The position numbers and the translations under genes are program-made. Below are positions 1 through 8,192 of a stretch of DNA of 49,331 bases, one piece after another. The stretch covers positions 1-49,331 of the forward strand of contig CAZELM010000035.1 of assembly GCA_964512995.1 (NCBI GenBank). Reading direction: 5' to 3'. Under the pieces are notes generated by a model, which was given only the letters and a program-made list of their open reading frames with translations, did not search any database and was not told the DNA's origin. How positions within the stretch are numbered: the stretch's first letter is position 1; each line of letters begins with the position of its first letter. This DNA is from CAZELM01 sp964512995. Lineage in GTDB: Bacteria > CSSED10-310.

Positions 1-31
1 TACTACTTTAGTTTATTTAGGGCTCGGTGTC

Positions 32-481
32 TCACTCATATTGGCACAGAGGGCCACAGTAATCGACAAACATTTTCTCTCCAGCTTTATGCTCCTGATG
101 CATCGGTAGATCGAGAACGTTGCGCCATACACGATAGTGGTGGCAGAACCGACTATACTGTAGTCCATCCGAATGGTTGCTTTTGTATTCCTCCCAAAGC
201 AATCGTAGCGTCATCCCTTTTCGTTTCAGGCTTTTGTGAATCACGCTCCACTCCGGAATTGCCGCTGAAGGTTTGCTTGATTCGGATGCTGAACATAGGA
301 GCAACCGATCTAGATCCACGTCTGACATGTTTCCTGGTAGTGGCCAGGCAACTCCAGCATCCATCGCTCTTCGAACATACTTGGAGACTGTGCTTCTCGA
401 TACCGAGCATCTCTGTGCAATCGCTCGATCACTCAGCCTACATTCAAATTTCAGTCTCAATACCTCTCTGATCTTTCGCAT
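32..481 (-). pseudogene. istA: IS21-family transposase (IstA-type), 5' fragment
   Basis: This is the front third of an IstA-type transposase, the DDE recombinase of IS21 elements; intact family members are roughly 400-550 residues. The 149 codons hold an N-terminal helix-turn-helix (around residues 16-38, 'AIAQRCSVSRSTVSKYV'), the linker region with 'LWEEYKSNHSDGLQYSRF', and end just past 'KMFVDYCG', where the first catalytic Asp lies. A TGA at 32-34 stops the frame. The downstream part would run off the left window edge, so I cannot tell whether it is a frameshifted full element or a stub. No istB helper gene is visible. The family call is firm; the broken state is inferred from the early stop. 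Confidence 0.8.
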
Positions 482-529
482 AGACGTATCCTCCTGGCAT
501 TGTCTGCCGTTTATGCCTGATGATCATCA

Positions 530-561
530 TCAGACATTGACATACAATACTCAGACTGACA
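530..561 (-). repeat. Possible terminal end of the IS21 element
   Basis: Read on the - strand, position 561 begins TGTCAGTCTGAG, and 541-530 reads TGTCAATGTCTGA. The two related TGTCA..TCTGA repeats lie about 70 bp upstream of the istA start. IS21 elements begin with TG and carry multiple subterminal repeats for transposase binding, so 561 is a candidate outer end. The opposite end is outside the window, so this rests on position and repeat pattern only. Confidence 0.35.
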
Positions 562-958
562 CTCTCAGGCGTGGTCGGTTTCTTTGTATTCTTTTAGCTG
601 CTCGCGACACCGGATTCTCTGCTCGCGATTCACAGGAATTAAAAGTGCTCGCGGCAGGAATATGCAAATGGGATACCAATCTTCATTCAAATGGCGGAGG
701 AACGGACTTTATTTTATCAAATTTTCAGATTCATGTTTCCCTGATAAATTGAAGTTGGAGACTTCCAGAAGACATCCTTGTTTGGACAGAACTAGACCAC
801 GCCATAATGTTTACCACCTGCATTACATTGTCGAACCTTCAATGGCACATGTAACCATCGAATAGATTCTGATGCATAAAATTCTAAGACCTTTAAAATT
901 TATTTTTTTATACGATCTGTGGTATAAATATTTTGTAGGTTAAGGAGGAAAAGGGAAC
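562..958. other. Gene-free stretch between IS21 remnant and winged-helix gene
   Basis: I see no convincing gene here; the short frames lack ribosome sites and recognisable motifs. The stretch contains three copies of GCTCGCG (600-606, 621-627, 647-653). The last 60 bases are very AT-rich, with a TATAAA at 923-928 that could be the -10 element of the gene starting at 959. No good -35 is visible. Confidence 0.5.
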
Positions 959-1378
959 ATGATTTACATTGAAGACCTAAAAAAAATTTTAGAAAATTCC
1001 CAACTAGAACAACTTCGAGTCAACACATTGATTGAAGATATCCAAAAAGCGATCGAACGATATCACCAATCCGCACCGGTAAAATCCGACTCAGAACTGG
1101 CAAACGCTGAAAATGATAATAAAGATGCGAATGAATCTCCTGGAAAAAGTAGCTTTCCCGGACTTTCTAATGTTGTTAGAGACTTTCTATCTGCAAATTC
1201 AGACACCTATTTCACTCCCAAGGAACTTACCACTACTCTTAAAAATACGGTCTTTACGGATGCAGATACAGAAAAACTCTTAGCCAATGTTCGAAGTGTC
1301 CTGTCCGGTCAGAAGAAATTAGGAAAAATTGCATGTGAAAAAATTAATGGAGTATCGAAATACAAATGGGTGAGTTAG
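959..1378 (+). CDS. Small protein with C-terminal winged-helix-like domain
   Basis: The 139-residue product has three parts. Residues 1-40 form a charged helical region with heptad-like leucines. Residues 41-70 are an acidic, low-complexity linker. The compact C-terminal domain (about 72-139) looks like a winged helix: 'SNVVRDFLSANS' as first helix, 'TPKELTTTL' as second, 'LLANVRSVLSGQKKLGKI' as recognition helix plus turn, and 'GVSKYKW' as the wing strand. The ATG is well placed behind an AAGGAGGA-type ribosome site. It stands alone on the + strand between mobile-element debris and an opposing gene. A DNA-binding or protein-tethering role is inferred from the fold pattern only; I do not recognise a named family. 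Confidence 0.7.
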   Translation: MIYIEDLKKILENSQLEQLRVNTLIEDIQKAIERYHQSAPVKSDSELANAENDNKDANESPGKSSFPGLSNVVRDFLSANSDTYFTPKELTTTLKNTVFTDADTEKLLANVRSVLSGQKKLGKIACEKINGVSKYKWVS

Positions 1379-1708
1379 TGTATTGGATTCAATGACGAAC
1401 GGAGTAGTAAATACAATCTTTAAAAATATTCCGAATCGAATCTGTTAAATGAGTTATAATAGCCTAAATGTTCAGTCGTAATAGCCAAGGACCACCCCAA
1501 TATATTTTAATCCAACGATTGCTATTTAAACATCGTCTATTTTTCATCCTGTCAATTATGTTTCGGACGTTGGGTTTTCTGATCCGCTGAAATACAGGCG
1601 ATCACTAGTATTCTGAGAAAGGTCTCGGAGTGCATCGCATCCCCAATCAAAGACTGGCGAGTCGGTTTTGTCATCTGCATGGAACATAAAAACCAAATAG
1701 TCAAACTG
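1379..1708. other. Intergenic stretch, nothing recognised
   Basis: About 330 bases lie between the 3' ends of two convergent genes. I found no reading frame of interest, no strong hairpin followed by a T-run and no repeat, so no terminator is called for either gene. Confidence 0.5.
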
Positions 1709-2440
1709 CTACGAAGCAGTCTTTTCGTCATTGATCTTTTCCTGTCCGAAACGTTTCAGATATAAATTTTCTGATTTCTCGAATATGCTCTGGGTTTTTT
1801 TGTTCAGTCTGTCTATTTCTTTGAGTAATCTATCTTGATCGGGCGTATCCAGGTGTCGGTTGCCATGCCACTCCAGAAACAGGGAATTTGCTTTCGTCAA
1901 TCGCCTTTTTATTATTACGGTGTAATATAGAACATTTACCAGCTTTACTATATTAGCTTTTTTTAAATAATAGGGATACAACCGAGATAAACGATCGTGA
2001 CCTAAAAGGCAGAAAAGGGACTGTCTTCCTGATATCCGTTGAGTAAAATACGTCAGATCATGGCAGTTTCTGCATGCTATACTTCTGTTCATCATGAAGA
2101 GTTTACGAAAGGGTTTACCACATTGGGGACAATAAAAATTCCATATCGGACTATTGTGGATTCCATTCCTGCAGGATAACTGGATAACCTGAGACATAGA
2201 TGTATCGCTTTCCTGAAAAACAAATTCGATTCTTGCATCGGCTTTGGAAAGGATACGTGCAGTATAGTGCAGAGTATTGTTGTGATTTGCTTGTTTGGGG
2301 TCTGTGTATATTCCAGACCGTGCTTCATCGGATATTGACAGCATTCCCTGTCGATAGAGTATTCCCGTATCGATTTTAAACGCATCTATCTCTGCCACAG
2401 GCTTTATCCTGGATGATCGTGGGGGGTCGAATGTATTCAT
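1709..2440 (-). CDS. Zinc-ribbon protein of unknown function
   Basis: The 243-residue protein has a central zinc ribbon (about residues 103-135): 'FYCPQCGKPFRKLF' followed by 'ACRNCHDLTYF', giving a CxxC...CxxC site. This ribbon is widespread in small bacterial proteins of unknown role found in accessory DNA. A 'QLSCRNGIHNSPIWNF' lead-in precedes it, and a helical, basic C-terminal half with a Leu/Lys-rich coiled segment (about 195-235) follows. The ATG at 2440 gives the longest frame. It has no operon partner. Nucleic-acid binding is plausible from the ribbon and basic tail, but no activity can be assigned. Confidence 0.75.
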   Translation of the reverse strand: MNTFDPPRSSRIKPVAEIDAFKIDTGILYRQGMLSISDEARSGIYTDPKQANHNNTLHYTARILSKADARIEFVFQESDTSMSQVIQLSCRNGIHNSPIWNFYCPQCGKPFRKLFMMNRSIACRNCHDLTYFTQRISGRQSLFCLLGHDRLSRLYPYYLKKANIVKLVNVLYYTVIIKRRLTKANSLFLEWHGNRHLDTPDQDRLLKEIDRLNKKTQSIFEKSENLYLKRFGQEKINDEKTAS

Positions 2441-3334
2441 CGTTCTATTTTCCTTAATATATTGAATTTATATGATGTTAACATGGAGAAAATCCTTTAA
2501 ACACAAGAGCAATAAAAGTGCCTGAACAAGTTCTTCAAAAACGGTCAGATTGTTATGTAAGCTTACTAAAAGCAATGTAACTTACTCTGCAATTCTTACA
2601 TATAAATGCAATAAAATCAAGGAATTTTAATCATTTTCGGACATTTTTCTTATATATTCCATGACTTTTTTCCTAAATCTACATTGTTTTTTGCTGGCTC
2701 CGAATGAATAGAATGATTAATTCATTGAATTTAAAGTATTTTTTAATATTGCCCAGATCCATTCTGAATAACAAGATGAATCCTGTTGCAGCTCCATTCT
2801 TCACCATCCTATTTTTCAAAGACTATTTTACCAAATTCATGTTTCAGGAGGTTCATCGCGCTTTCGGGGATCAAAGGGTTTCCCTTGATAATTACCTGGA
2901 TAGTTTTAAATGTTTCCTTTTCCGTGAGATATCATTGACCCCAACGTCATAAACCGCGTTGATGGCATGAGAGTAATTATGGTCTCATCGTCATTTTTTT
3001 CATTCGCTGATCGAAACAACTTCCACAGCTCAGGACTCGTTTGTTTCCATGATTTTTGGGGGGAATTTTAACATGGCAAGGATTCGTAAAATTTTATGCA
3101 GCAGGGAAAAATTCGTTTACACTCAAAATCGCTTAATGAAACCTTTCGTGGTTTTGTACAGACAACACCGGTGTATCAACAAACGTTCATTTGATGATAC
3201 AAGATTTCGACTTATCACTTTCCTCGATTTCCTCCCTGTTTTCTGTATCATTCGATTGTCTCATAAACAAAGTCTCACTTTCTTGAAAAAATAACAAATA
3301 AATGAGACATTAGAATCCAGGAGGAATCTCTCTC
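2441..3334. other. Long gene-poor stretch upstream of recombinase
   Basis: Nearly 900 bases, strongly AT-rich, with only short frames (about 80 codons at 2704-2952 and 3049-3294) that show no recognisable family, weak ribosome sites and biased Phe/Leu/Ile composition. I treat these as chance or decayed frames. The last 30 bases hold the ribosome site of the recombinase. No site resembling a resolvase res site could be identified by eye. Confidence 0.5.
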
Positions 3335-3904
3335 ATGGGAAACAAAATCGGTTACGCTCGAGTAAGTTCTGAAAGTCAGGATCTTAACCTGCAAATCGAT
3401 GCTTTGAAAGCAGAAGGATGCACACTTATCTTTACTGACAAAGCGTCCGGGGTAAAAGCCAAACGATCCGGATTTGAAGAGTGTATGAAGAAACTAAAAA
3501 AAGGTGATACCCTCGTGGTCTGGCGGTTGGATCGTCTGGGTCGATCAATGCCGCATTTGGTCTCCATCATTACGGAACTCAAAGAAAAAGGTATCGAATT
3601 TAAATCACTGTGCGACGGAATGATTGATACCACATCAGCTTCGGGTGAACTGATTTTTAATATCTTCGCCTCTCTGGCTCAGTTCGAAAGAGCCTTAATT
3701 CGAGAGAGAACGAACGCAGGGTTGACTGCTGCGAGAGCACGGGGAAGAACCGGCGGAAGGAAGCCCGTGCTTCCTAAAGATTCGAAGGTCCGCATGTCAA
3801 AAAAGTTGTATTCAGATAAAAGCATGCCCATCAAAGAAATATGCTCAGCACTAAAAATATCCCGGGCAACTCTATACCGATATGTCGCTATGCCGGATGA
3901 TTGA
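3335..3904 (+). CDS. Serine recombinase (resolvase/invertase family)
   Basis: This is a site-specific DNA recombinase of the small serine resolvase/invertase type (Resolvase, PF00239). The N-terminal catalytic domain opens with 'GYARVSSESQDLNLQIDAL'; the nucleophile is Ser11 of the YARVS motif. 'VVWRLDRLGRS' carries the conserved active-site arginines, and 'GELIFNIFASLAQFERALIRERT' is the long dimer helix. The C-terminal helix-turn-helix is at about residues 160-186 ('MPIKEICSALKISRATLYRYV'). At 189 residues it is full length for the family. The ATG lies behind a clear GGAGG site. No transposase accompanies it, so it may belong to a decayed Tn3-like transposon, an invertible segment or a plasmid-type resolution system. 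Confidence 0.93.
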   Translation: MGNKIGYARVSSESQDLNLQIDALKAEGCTLIFTDKASGVKAKRSGFEECMKKLKKGDTLVVWRLDRLGRSMPHLVSIITELKEKGIEFKSLCDGMIDTTSASGELIFNIFASLAQFERALIRERTNAGLTAARARGRTGGRKPVLPKDSKVRMSKKLYSDKSMPIKEICSALKISRATLYRYVAMPDD

Positions 3905-3938
3905 ATCGGTTTACTGCTTACCCAAAAAAACATCGCCC

Positions 3939-3956
3939 CCGGTTTGAAATGGTTTC
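3939..3956 (+). repeat. 18-bp repeat, left copy flanking the toxin-antitoxin pair
   Basis: The sequence CCGGTTTGAAATGGTTTC occurs here and, perfectly inverted, at 4664-4681. Together the two copies bracket the toxin-antitoxin genes. Confidence 0.85.
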
Positions 3957-4021
3957 CTGTTTGCCAAAAAACAACGATCCCTTTGAAATCGCCAATATAG
4001 CTCATGGTTTCTTGGCTGGAT

Positions 4022-4372
4022 TTAGCCGAAGTCTTTTATTCCAAGAACCAGCATGATACCATTTTCTATTTCTCTCATTATTGAATTATTTATCTTTATA
4101 ATCTTTTCTAGTAATCTTTGCTTATCAATCGCATATAGCTGAGATACAATAATGATTGAATCTTTTGGGAGAGTAGATTCCTTTTTCTCCAGAAATATAT
4201 TTCCAGGTGCATTTTCTAACCTTAAATTTGTTGTTAACGGTAAAACAATAATAGTGTTTATTTTACTTTTATTGAAAGTATCGTCTTGAACAATAACGAC
4301 GGGTCGCCGGAATCCAGGTTCACTTCCAAACGGTATTCCAAAATCTGCCCACCATATTTCACCACGCATCAT
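4022..4372 (-). CDS. MazF/PemK-type toxin (mRNA endoribonuclease)
   Basis: A 116-residue toxin of the MazF/PemK family (PF02452), predicted to cleave RNA when freed from its antitoxin. Diagnostic features are the N-terminal 'RGEIWWADFG' strand with the conserved early Arg, the loop 'GFRRPVVIVQDDTFN', and the strand-rich middle 'NTIIVLPLTTN' and 'SIIIVSQLYAIDKQRL'. Length is normal for the family. Its start overlaps the 3' end of the upstream antitoxin gene by 14 bases, typical of a translationally coupled pair. The doublet sits inside mobile debris and is bracketed by inverted 18-bp repeats, suggesting it moved as a unit. RNA target specificity cannot be read from sequence. Confidence 0.93.
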   Translation of the reverse strand: MMRGEIWWADFGIPFGSEPGFRRPVVIVQDDTFNKSKINTIIVLPLTTNLRLENAPGNIFLEKKESTLPKDSIIIVSQLYAIDKQRLLEKIIKINNSIMREIENGIMLVLGIKDFG

Positions 4373-4607
4373 TTTTGGTTAACTTCCTTATTGATTCTAA
4401 ACTCACGCATGAAATATCTGAAAATTCTGCGGAATCGAGTTCTTCATATACGGCATTTAATTGTTTTGTGATTTGTTCCCGGTTGTGACGTTGAATAAAC
4501 TCTTCTAACGCTTTTGCAAATAGCTGGCTCCTTGGAATTCCCATTTGCTGAGCAGTTTTTTTGGCTTCCTCATACAATCTGTCTGGTAACGATATTGCAG
4601 TTTTCAT
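4359..4607 (-). CDS. Ribbon-helix-helix antitoxin (MazE-like)
   Basis: An 82-residue antitoxin. The N-terminal 'MKTAISLPDRLYEEAKKTAQ' is the beta strand and first helix of a CopG/ribbon-helix-helix DNA-binding domain, with the second helix at about 25-40 ('RSQLFAKALEEFI'). The acidic C-terminal tail (about 45-82) is the expected toxin-wrapping segment. It is the first gene of the pair and overlaps the toxin gene by 14 bases. As in related modules, the protein should repress its own promoter; the near-palindromic GGTATAACC at 4625-4633, inside that promoter, is a candidate operator. The ATG at 4607 is chosen because it begins the RHH domain exactly. Confidence 0.9.
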   Translation of the reverse strand: MKTAISLPDRLYEEAKKTAQQMGIPRSQLFAKALEEFIQRHNREQITKQLNAVYEELDSAEFSDISCVSLESIRKLTKNDAW

Positions 4608-4613
4608 AAATGA

Positions 4614-4642
4614 AGTATGACTGTGGTATAACCGATTGTCAA
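4614..4642 (-). promoter_or_regulatory. Sigma-70-like promoter of the toxin-antitoxin operon
   Basis: On the - strand, TTGACA (4642-4637) is a perfect -35 and CATACT (4619-4614) a fair -10, with exactly 17 bases between them. Transcription would begin about at 4607, the antitoxin ATG itself, so the mRNA may be leaderless. The near-palindrome GGTATAACC (4625-4633) in the spacer is a candidate antitoxin operator. Confidence 0.6.
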
Positions 4643-4663
4643 GTTCTTTTTGAAAAGCTTAGT

Positions 4664-4681
4664 GAAACCATTTCAAACCGG
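4664..4681 (-). repeat. 18-bp repeat, inverted copy flanking the toxin-antitoxin pair
   Basis: GAAACCATTTCAAACCGG is the exact reverse complement of the copy at 3939-3956. The two bracket about 740 bp that contain only the toxin-antitoxin operon and its promoter. Confidence 0.85.
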
Positions 4682-4791
4682 TGGCTGATCAATTTTTCGA
4701 TGGCTTTGAGATACAAGAAAAACTTTTGAAACATTGAAAATCCTAACCCGAAAATTTTGTGAAAGGCGCAATCAAAGAATCTGGTTTGCCT

Positions 4792-4809
4792 CCGGTTTGA
4801 AATAGTTTC
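4792..4809 (+). repeat. Third copy of the 18-bp repeat, next to the IS66 remnant
   Basis: CCGGTTTGAAATAGTTTC matches the copy at 3939-3956 at 17 of 18 positions and has the same orientation. It is followed at once by CCCCATAAAGGGG (4809-4821), a small perfect hairpin, and then by the transposase remnant. The repeat could therefore be a transposon end, though I cannot prove this. Confidence 0.7.
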
Positions 4810-4825
4810 CCCATAAAGGGGCACT

Positions 4826-5137
4826 ATGCATCAATACCTTCCCCAAATCAAAAAGAGCTATGCAAAAAAAGAGCGGTTGATTAAGAGGAGATCATCGCCA
4901 TGTGAGGGTGGATTTCACGGCGAGCCGGAAGCGGAAGGTCCCAAAAATTTTCTGTCCCACCGTAAAAGCGGTCCGATCCAGTCGGATGGATACACGGGAT
5001 ACGATCAATTGTTTTCGGGAGAAGGGAATGGCCGTATCCGGTCTGTGTGTACACCCCATTTGCTTACTTCCCATACACCGCATGAGATGGCGCGTTGTAT
5101 TCTTCCATCCTTTCCCCAAGAGTTTATCCGAAATTGA
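4826..5137 (+). pseudogene. IS66-type transposase (TnpC) remnant
   Basis: The frame holds a short stretch that resembles the catalytic core of IS66 TnpC: 'PKNFLSHRKSGPIQSDGYTGYDQLF', against the family pattern in which an 'LQTDGYAGY' segment carries a catalytic Asp. Upstream, 'IKKSYAKKERLIKRR' and downstream 'HLLTSHTPHEMARC' no longer fit the family, which suggests frameshifts, and the 100 codons compare with about 500 in an intact gene. It is a decayed fragment. The call rests mainly on the SDGYTGYDQL motif. Confidence 0.55.
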
Positions 5138-5223
5138 GGATTGTAAAAATGAAGAAGTTCTGATATCTTTCGGGTCAACATGGAGATGTTTTTAGGGAAA
5201 CACATCAAGGAGGAAGACTGGAA

Positions 5224-6636
5224 TTGGATTCGCTTTCAACGCTACATTGCCCTTATCCTCACTGTGGCAAACAGATGGAATGTGATCCAAAATCTGATAC
5301 TTTCCACTGGGAATGCGGCCGCAGTTTAGCCTGGTGCAGTTGCGGTTTTCCAAACACCATTTTCAATAAATACTGCGCATCCTGCAGAAGCCCATTGCCC
5401 CAGAGGCAAAGCTGGTCTCAGCCATACGGTAATCATTGGAAAAACAGAAGTGTCCAGATGACTGAAGATTATGGCATTCGTGAAGGGATCAGTTTCGGGA
5501 TACATTGGCGAAAACCGAATCGCTATCTTCATCAGATTCATAAGTTTCCAGAACTCGTGTGTGCCGGAGATATATTGTTCTTTCATGATCTGGAATCCAG
5601 AGCCCTCGTTGGATATTCCGTTGAGTCCAGTAATCCGGATCTTACTCCGATAAAACAGAAAGACTGGTGGTGGAACATCAATACTGAATATATGTCTCCA
5701 GCAATGAGCCCGATAAAATCGGGGTTTCATCTCATTTTTGCAGATGGTTGCGACATGTCGGCGAATTTGGTCGACATTAATCTATTGACTCTGAATGATA
5801 AACGAGTCGAAATGAAATTAACTGCCCCGCTGAACAGTGATATCGCTCCGATCATGCTGCAGGGGCAGAATGATAAGCAGAATACCATTTGCTACACAGG
5901 CGCTGATCAGCTTTATTTTTACATTGCACAGAAGGATAATATTCTATTGAAGCATTCTGTCCGATTGGAAGAACCGAACCAAAAGTGGTGGCAGCCAGTC
6001 GGATTTTACTCCCATATCCTTCATTTGAGCAATGACGGATCTATGATACTGTCCACCATATCAACAGATCGGATTGAATCAAAAACCCATTCATTGTCGC
6101 CACAGAGACAGTATTTTCAGCCGACGGTATTTTTTGATCAAATTTACGGGGATCTGATTTTGCTGATCCCGTATCACACTCAACAAAACGGATGGTTTTT
6201 AAAAATCGGCATCGTTTCAGAATATACGGATTTCAATACGATTCAAAATGCGTTTTCTGATTATCAACTCCAATTTCCATCCGATGAAGGAACATTTTCA
6301 GTCACGGGCTTGAGTTCATTGCCTGGATGTATTTTCGTTCATGGAAAAGATTTACATCATGTGAGTCTGGTGAAGGGTCAATTTCATAGCGCAGACATTC
6401 GGATACCGTGGGATCAGATTTTGTTGACGAATCATACATTGTGTTTATCGAACCTGTTTATCGCCTGTGATGCGTCGGATCAGGTTTTTGCATTTGACCT
6501 GGTAACGCGCAGAATCGTAAATCACATGACAATAAACACCGGAGGATCAACATCACCGGTCCTATCCGGGCCGATTTATACTGGGAATCATATTATCTGG
6601 CAGAATACAAAGGAATTGATATGTTTAAAAATCTGA
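5224..6636 (+). CDS. Double zinc-ribbon protein with beta-propeller-like body
   Basis: First gene of the tubulin/Hsp70/motor row. The TTG start at 5224 is chosen because an AAGGAGG site lies 9 bases upstream and the zinc ribbon begins at once. Residues 9-54 hold two cysteine clusters (C9, C14, C31; then C38-x-C40...C51-x2-C54), typical of paired zinc ribbons that mediate protein contacts. The remaining ~400 residues are strand-rich repeats with no membrane segment; the last part ('IACDASDQVFAFDLVTRRIVNHM', 'IIWQNTKELICLKI') reads like PQQ/WD-type propeller blades. The next gene overlaps it by 16 bases. A cytoplasmic scaffold or sensor role is inferred; no named family is recognised. Confidence 0.75.
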   Translation: MDSLSTLHCPYPHCGKQMECDPKSDTFHWECGRSLAWCSCGFPNTIFNKYCASCRSPLPQRQSWSQPYGNHWKNRSVQMTEDYGIREGISFGIHWRKPNRYLHQIHKFPELVCAGDILFFHDLESRALVGYSVESSNPDLTPIKQKDWWWNINTEYMSPAMSPIKSGFHLIFADGCDMSANLVDINLLTLNDKRVEMKLTAPLNSDIAPIMLQGQNDKQNTICYTGADQLYFYIAQKDNILLKHSVRLEEPNQKWWQPVGFYSHILHLSNDGSMILSTISTDRIESKTHSLSPQRQYFQPTVFFDQIYGDLILLIPYHTQQNGWFLKIGIVSEYTDFNTIQNAFSDYQLQFPSDEGTFSVTGLSSLPGCIFVHGKDLHHVSLVKGQFHSADIRIPWDQILLTNHTLCLSNLFIACDASDQVFAFDLVTRRIVNHMTINTGGSTSPVLSGPIYTGNHIIWQNTKELICLKI

Positions 6637-8168
6637 GAGCCAGCATCGTGTTCGCTATACTTTTTCTGGTCTTTCTATTGTCTTTCGATGTGATTTCAAA
6701 TTGTCATTCAGCATCCAGTGTCATTGTGATGTGGGACAAATCAGGCAGTATGTACCGGGTGAATAAAAAGGAACGTATGAATCCGTCGGATCTGGCGAGA
6801 ATGAATGATTACGTAACAGACATCCTGGCGACCGGGAAGCTAGAAATGGATACCACATACCAGCAAGTTGACATGATACAGCAGAATACGTTGAATCATC
6901 CGCTTCTGACACCCGGAGATGCCATGACATTCGTGGATTTTGGCTTGTACCCAACGGTCAAACACGATGGGATCATTATCCAGAATGCCGATTCGATACG
7001 CCAATTATTGCCATCTGCCAATAATCCCGCTGCCATTTACACGGAAAATGATACCTATTATCGCCGAGCATTTGTCCGATCTTTTGAAATCGCGCAGTCG
7101 ATGAATGCTGGCCGAAGGTATCTGATGACGGTTTCCGATGAAACAGAATCGATTGTCACCAAGGATCCGGAAGTGGAAGATCGTTACAATCAATTAATGA
7201 AGCAGTGCCCTCTGGTGTTTTATATGCTGGTCAACCGGTGGGTAGAATTACGCATCTATGATCTGTCGCCTCCCCCGACCCGAACCCCAACTCAGATACC
7301 ATCTCCAACGCCAACACTTACGCCGACGCATACTCCAACTCCGGTTCCATCACATACGCCCATTCCGACTGAAACATCGTCACCATCACAAACGCCTTCT
7401 CCCACGGATACCCCTTTTTTCACATTCACTCCCGCTCCAACAACAACATCGACTCCAACGAACACACCACTGCCAGTGAAAGAGATCCAACTATTGGATT
7501 CGAGAGGAAAACCGGTATCAAAAATCACATTCGAGCAGAAGGGAAAAGGAAAAACTGCCGAAATGGAGAGCATGGTGGGGCTGACATGGAAAATTCCGGG
7601 ATCTATCACTGCTTATCCGGATCAAACAGCTTGTCTTTTTGGAAAGAATGATCCTGTGGATGTGGTATTCCATGCAGATAGCAGCTTTTCCTTGAAAGTA
7701 TCAAGAAGTGTGTTCAATAGCCAACCCAATCGAACCAAATTGGAAATAAAACTACCCTATACGGATGGTGATGGCACTCGAACGGTTTGGTCTTTATCAC
7801 TTCCCTATCAAGTAAAAGGGGGTTTTCTGGGAATTTTGTCAGGGATCGTTTTTATTCTGATCATTCTAGGTGCTATCGGGATCGGAGTCTTTTTTCTGAT
7901 TGCAGAGAAGGTTGCTGATATCCAGTTGCTCAATATGGATGGCAATGAATCGACACGGACAGTCACTCTGAAACGTGGGGATCAATATCTCGTTGGAAAC
8001 ACCGGAATCAGGATCGACTTCGATGGGAATAGTCTCCGGGTGATCGATCCCAGCGGAAATGTTAAACCGGTACCATTTCAGCAGCAATATGCTCTTCACA
8101 GAACATCAGGTCAGACAATATCCTTGAATGCAAAACTGAGGCGCTTGATACCGGGGGAAAAACAATAG
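6621..8168 (+). CDS. Membrane-anchored VWA-domain protein with Thr/Pro linker
   Basis: The 515-residue protein starts with a signal or anchor helix (residues 8-27). A von Willebrand A domain follows at once: the metal-site motif DKSGSM (Asp39, Ser41, Ser43), with 'AMTFVDFG' and 'RYLMTVSDETES' as later strands. Residues about 214-290 are a Thr/Pro-rich linker, then a beta-sandwich-like region (about 292-395), a strong membrane helix (about 401-431), and a small strand-rich C-terminal domain of about 80 residues. The likely topology puts VWA and linker outside the inner membrane and the small domain in the cytoplasm. VWA domains bind metal-coordinated partners, which fits a structural adaptor in the envelope complex of this operon. 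Confidence 0.85.
   Translation: MFKNLRASIVFAILFLVFLLSFDVISNCHSASSVIVMWDKSGSMYRVNKKERMNPSDLARMNDYVTDILATGKLEMDTTYQQVDMIQQNTLNHPLLTPGDAMTFVDFGLYPTVKHDGIIIQNADSIRQLLPSANNPAAIYTENDTYYRRAFVRSFEIAQSMNAGRRYLMTVSDETESIVTKDPEVEDRYNQLMKQCPLVFYMLVNRWVELRIYDLSPPPTRTPTQIPSPTPTLTPTHTPTPVPSHTPIPTETSSPSQTPSPTDTPFFTFTPAPTTTSTPTNTPLPVKEIQLLDSRGKPVSKITFEQKGKGKTAEMESMVGLTWKIPGSITAYPDQTACLFGKNDPVDVVFHADSSFSLKVSRSVFNSQPNRTKLEIKLPYTDGDGTRTVWSLSLPYQVKGGFLGILSGIVFILIILGAIGIGVFFLIAEKVADIQLLNMDGNESTRTVTLKRGDQYLVGNTGIRIDFDGNSLRVIDPSGNVKPVPFQQQYALHRTSGQTISLNAKLRRLIPGEKQ
7267..7480 (+). repeat. Thr/Pro-coding degenerate repeat inside the VWA gene
   Basis: The DNA is a degenerate ACNCCN repeat encoding PTPTxTPT-type linker residues. 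Such stretches form extended, often glycosylated spacers in exported proteins. A similar stretch occurs at 29820-30030 in the second gene row. Confidence 0.8.
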
Positions 8169-8192
8169 GGTATCGCAGAGAGGTAGATACAT

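Noticed and set aside
2704..3294. Two ~80-codon + strand frames upstream of the recombinase.
   Set aside because: No ribosome site for the first, biased composition, and no recognisable motif; probably chance frames in AT-rich DNA.
4809..4821. CCCCATAAAGGGG hairpin as a terminator.
   Set aside because: No T-run follows on either strand; more likely part of a repeat or transposon end.
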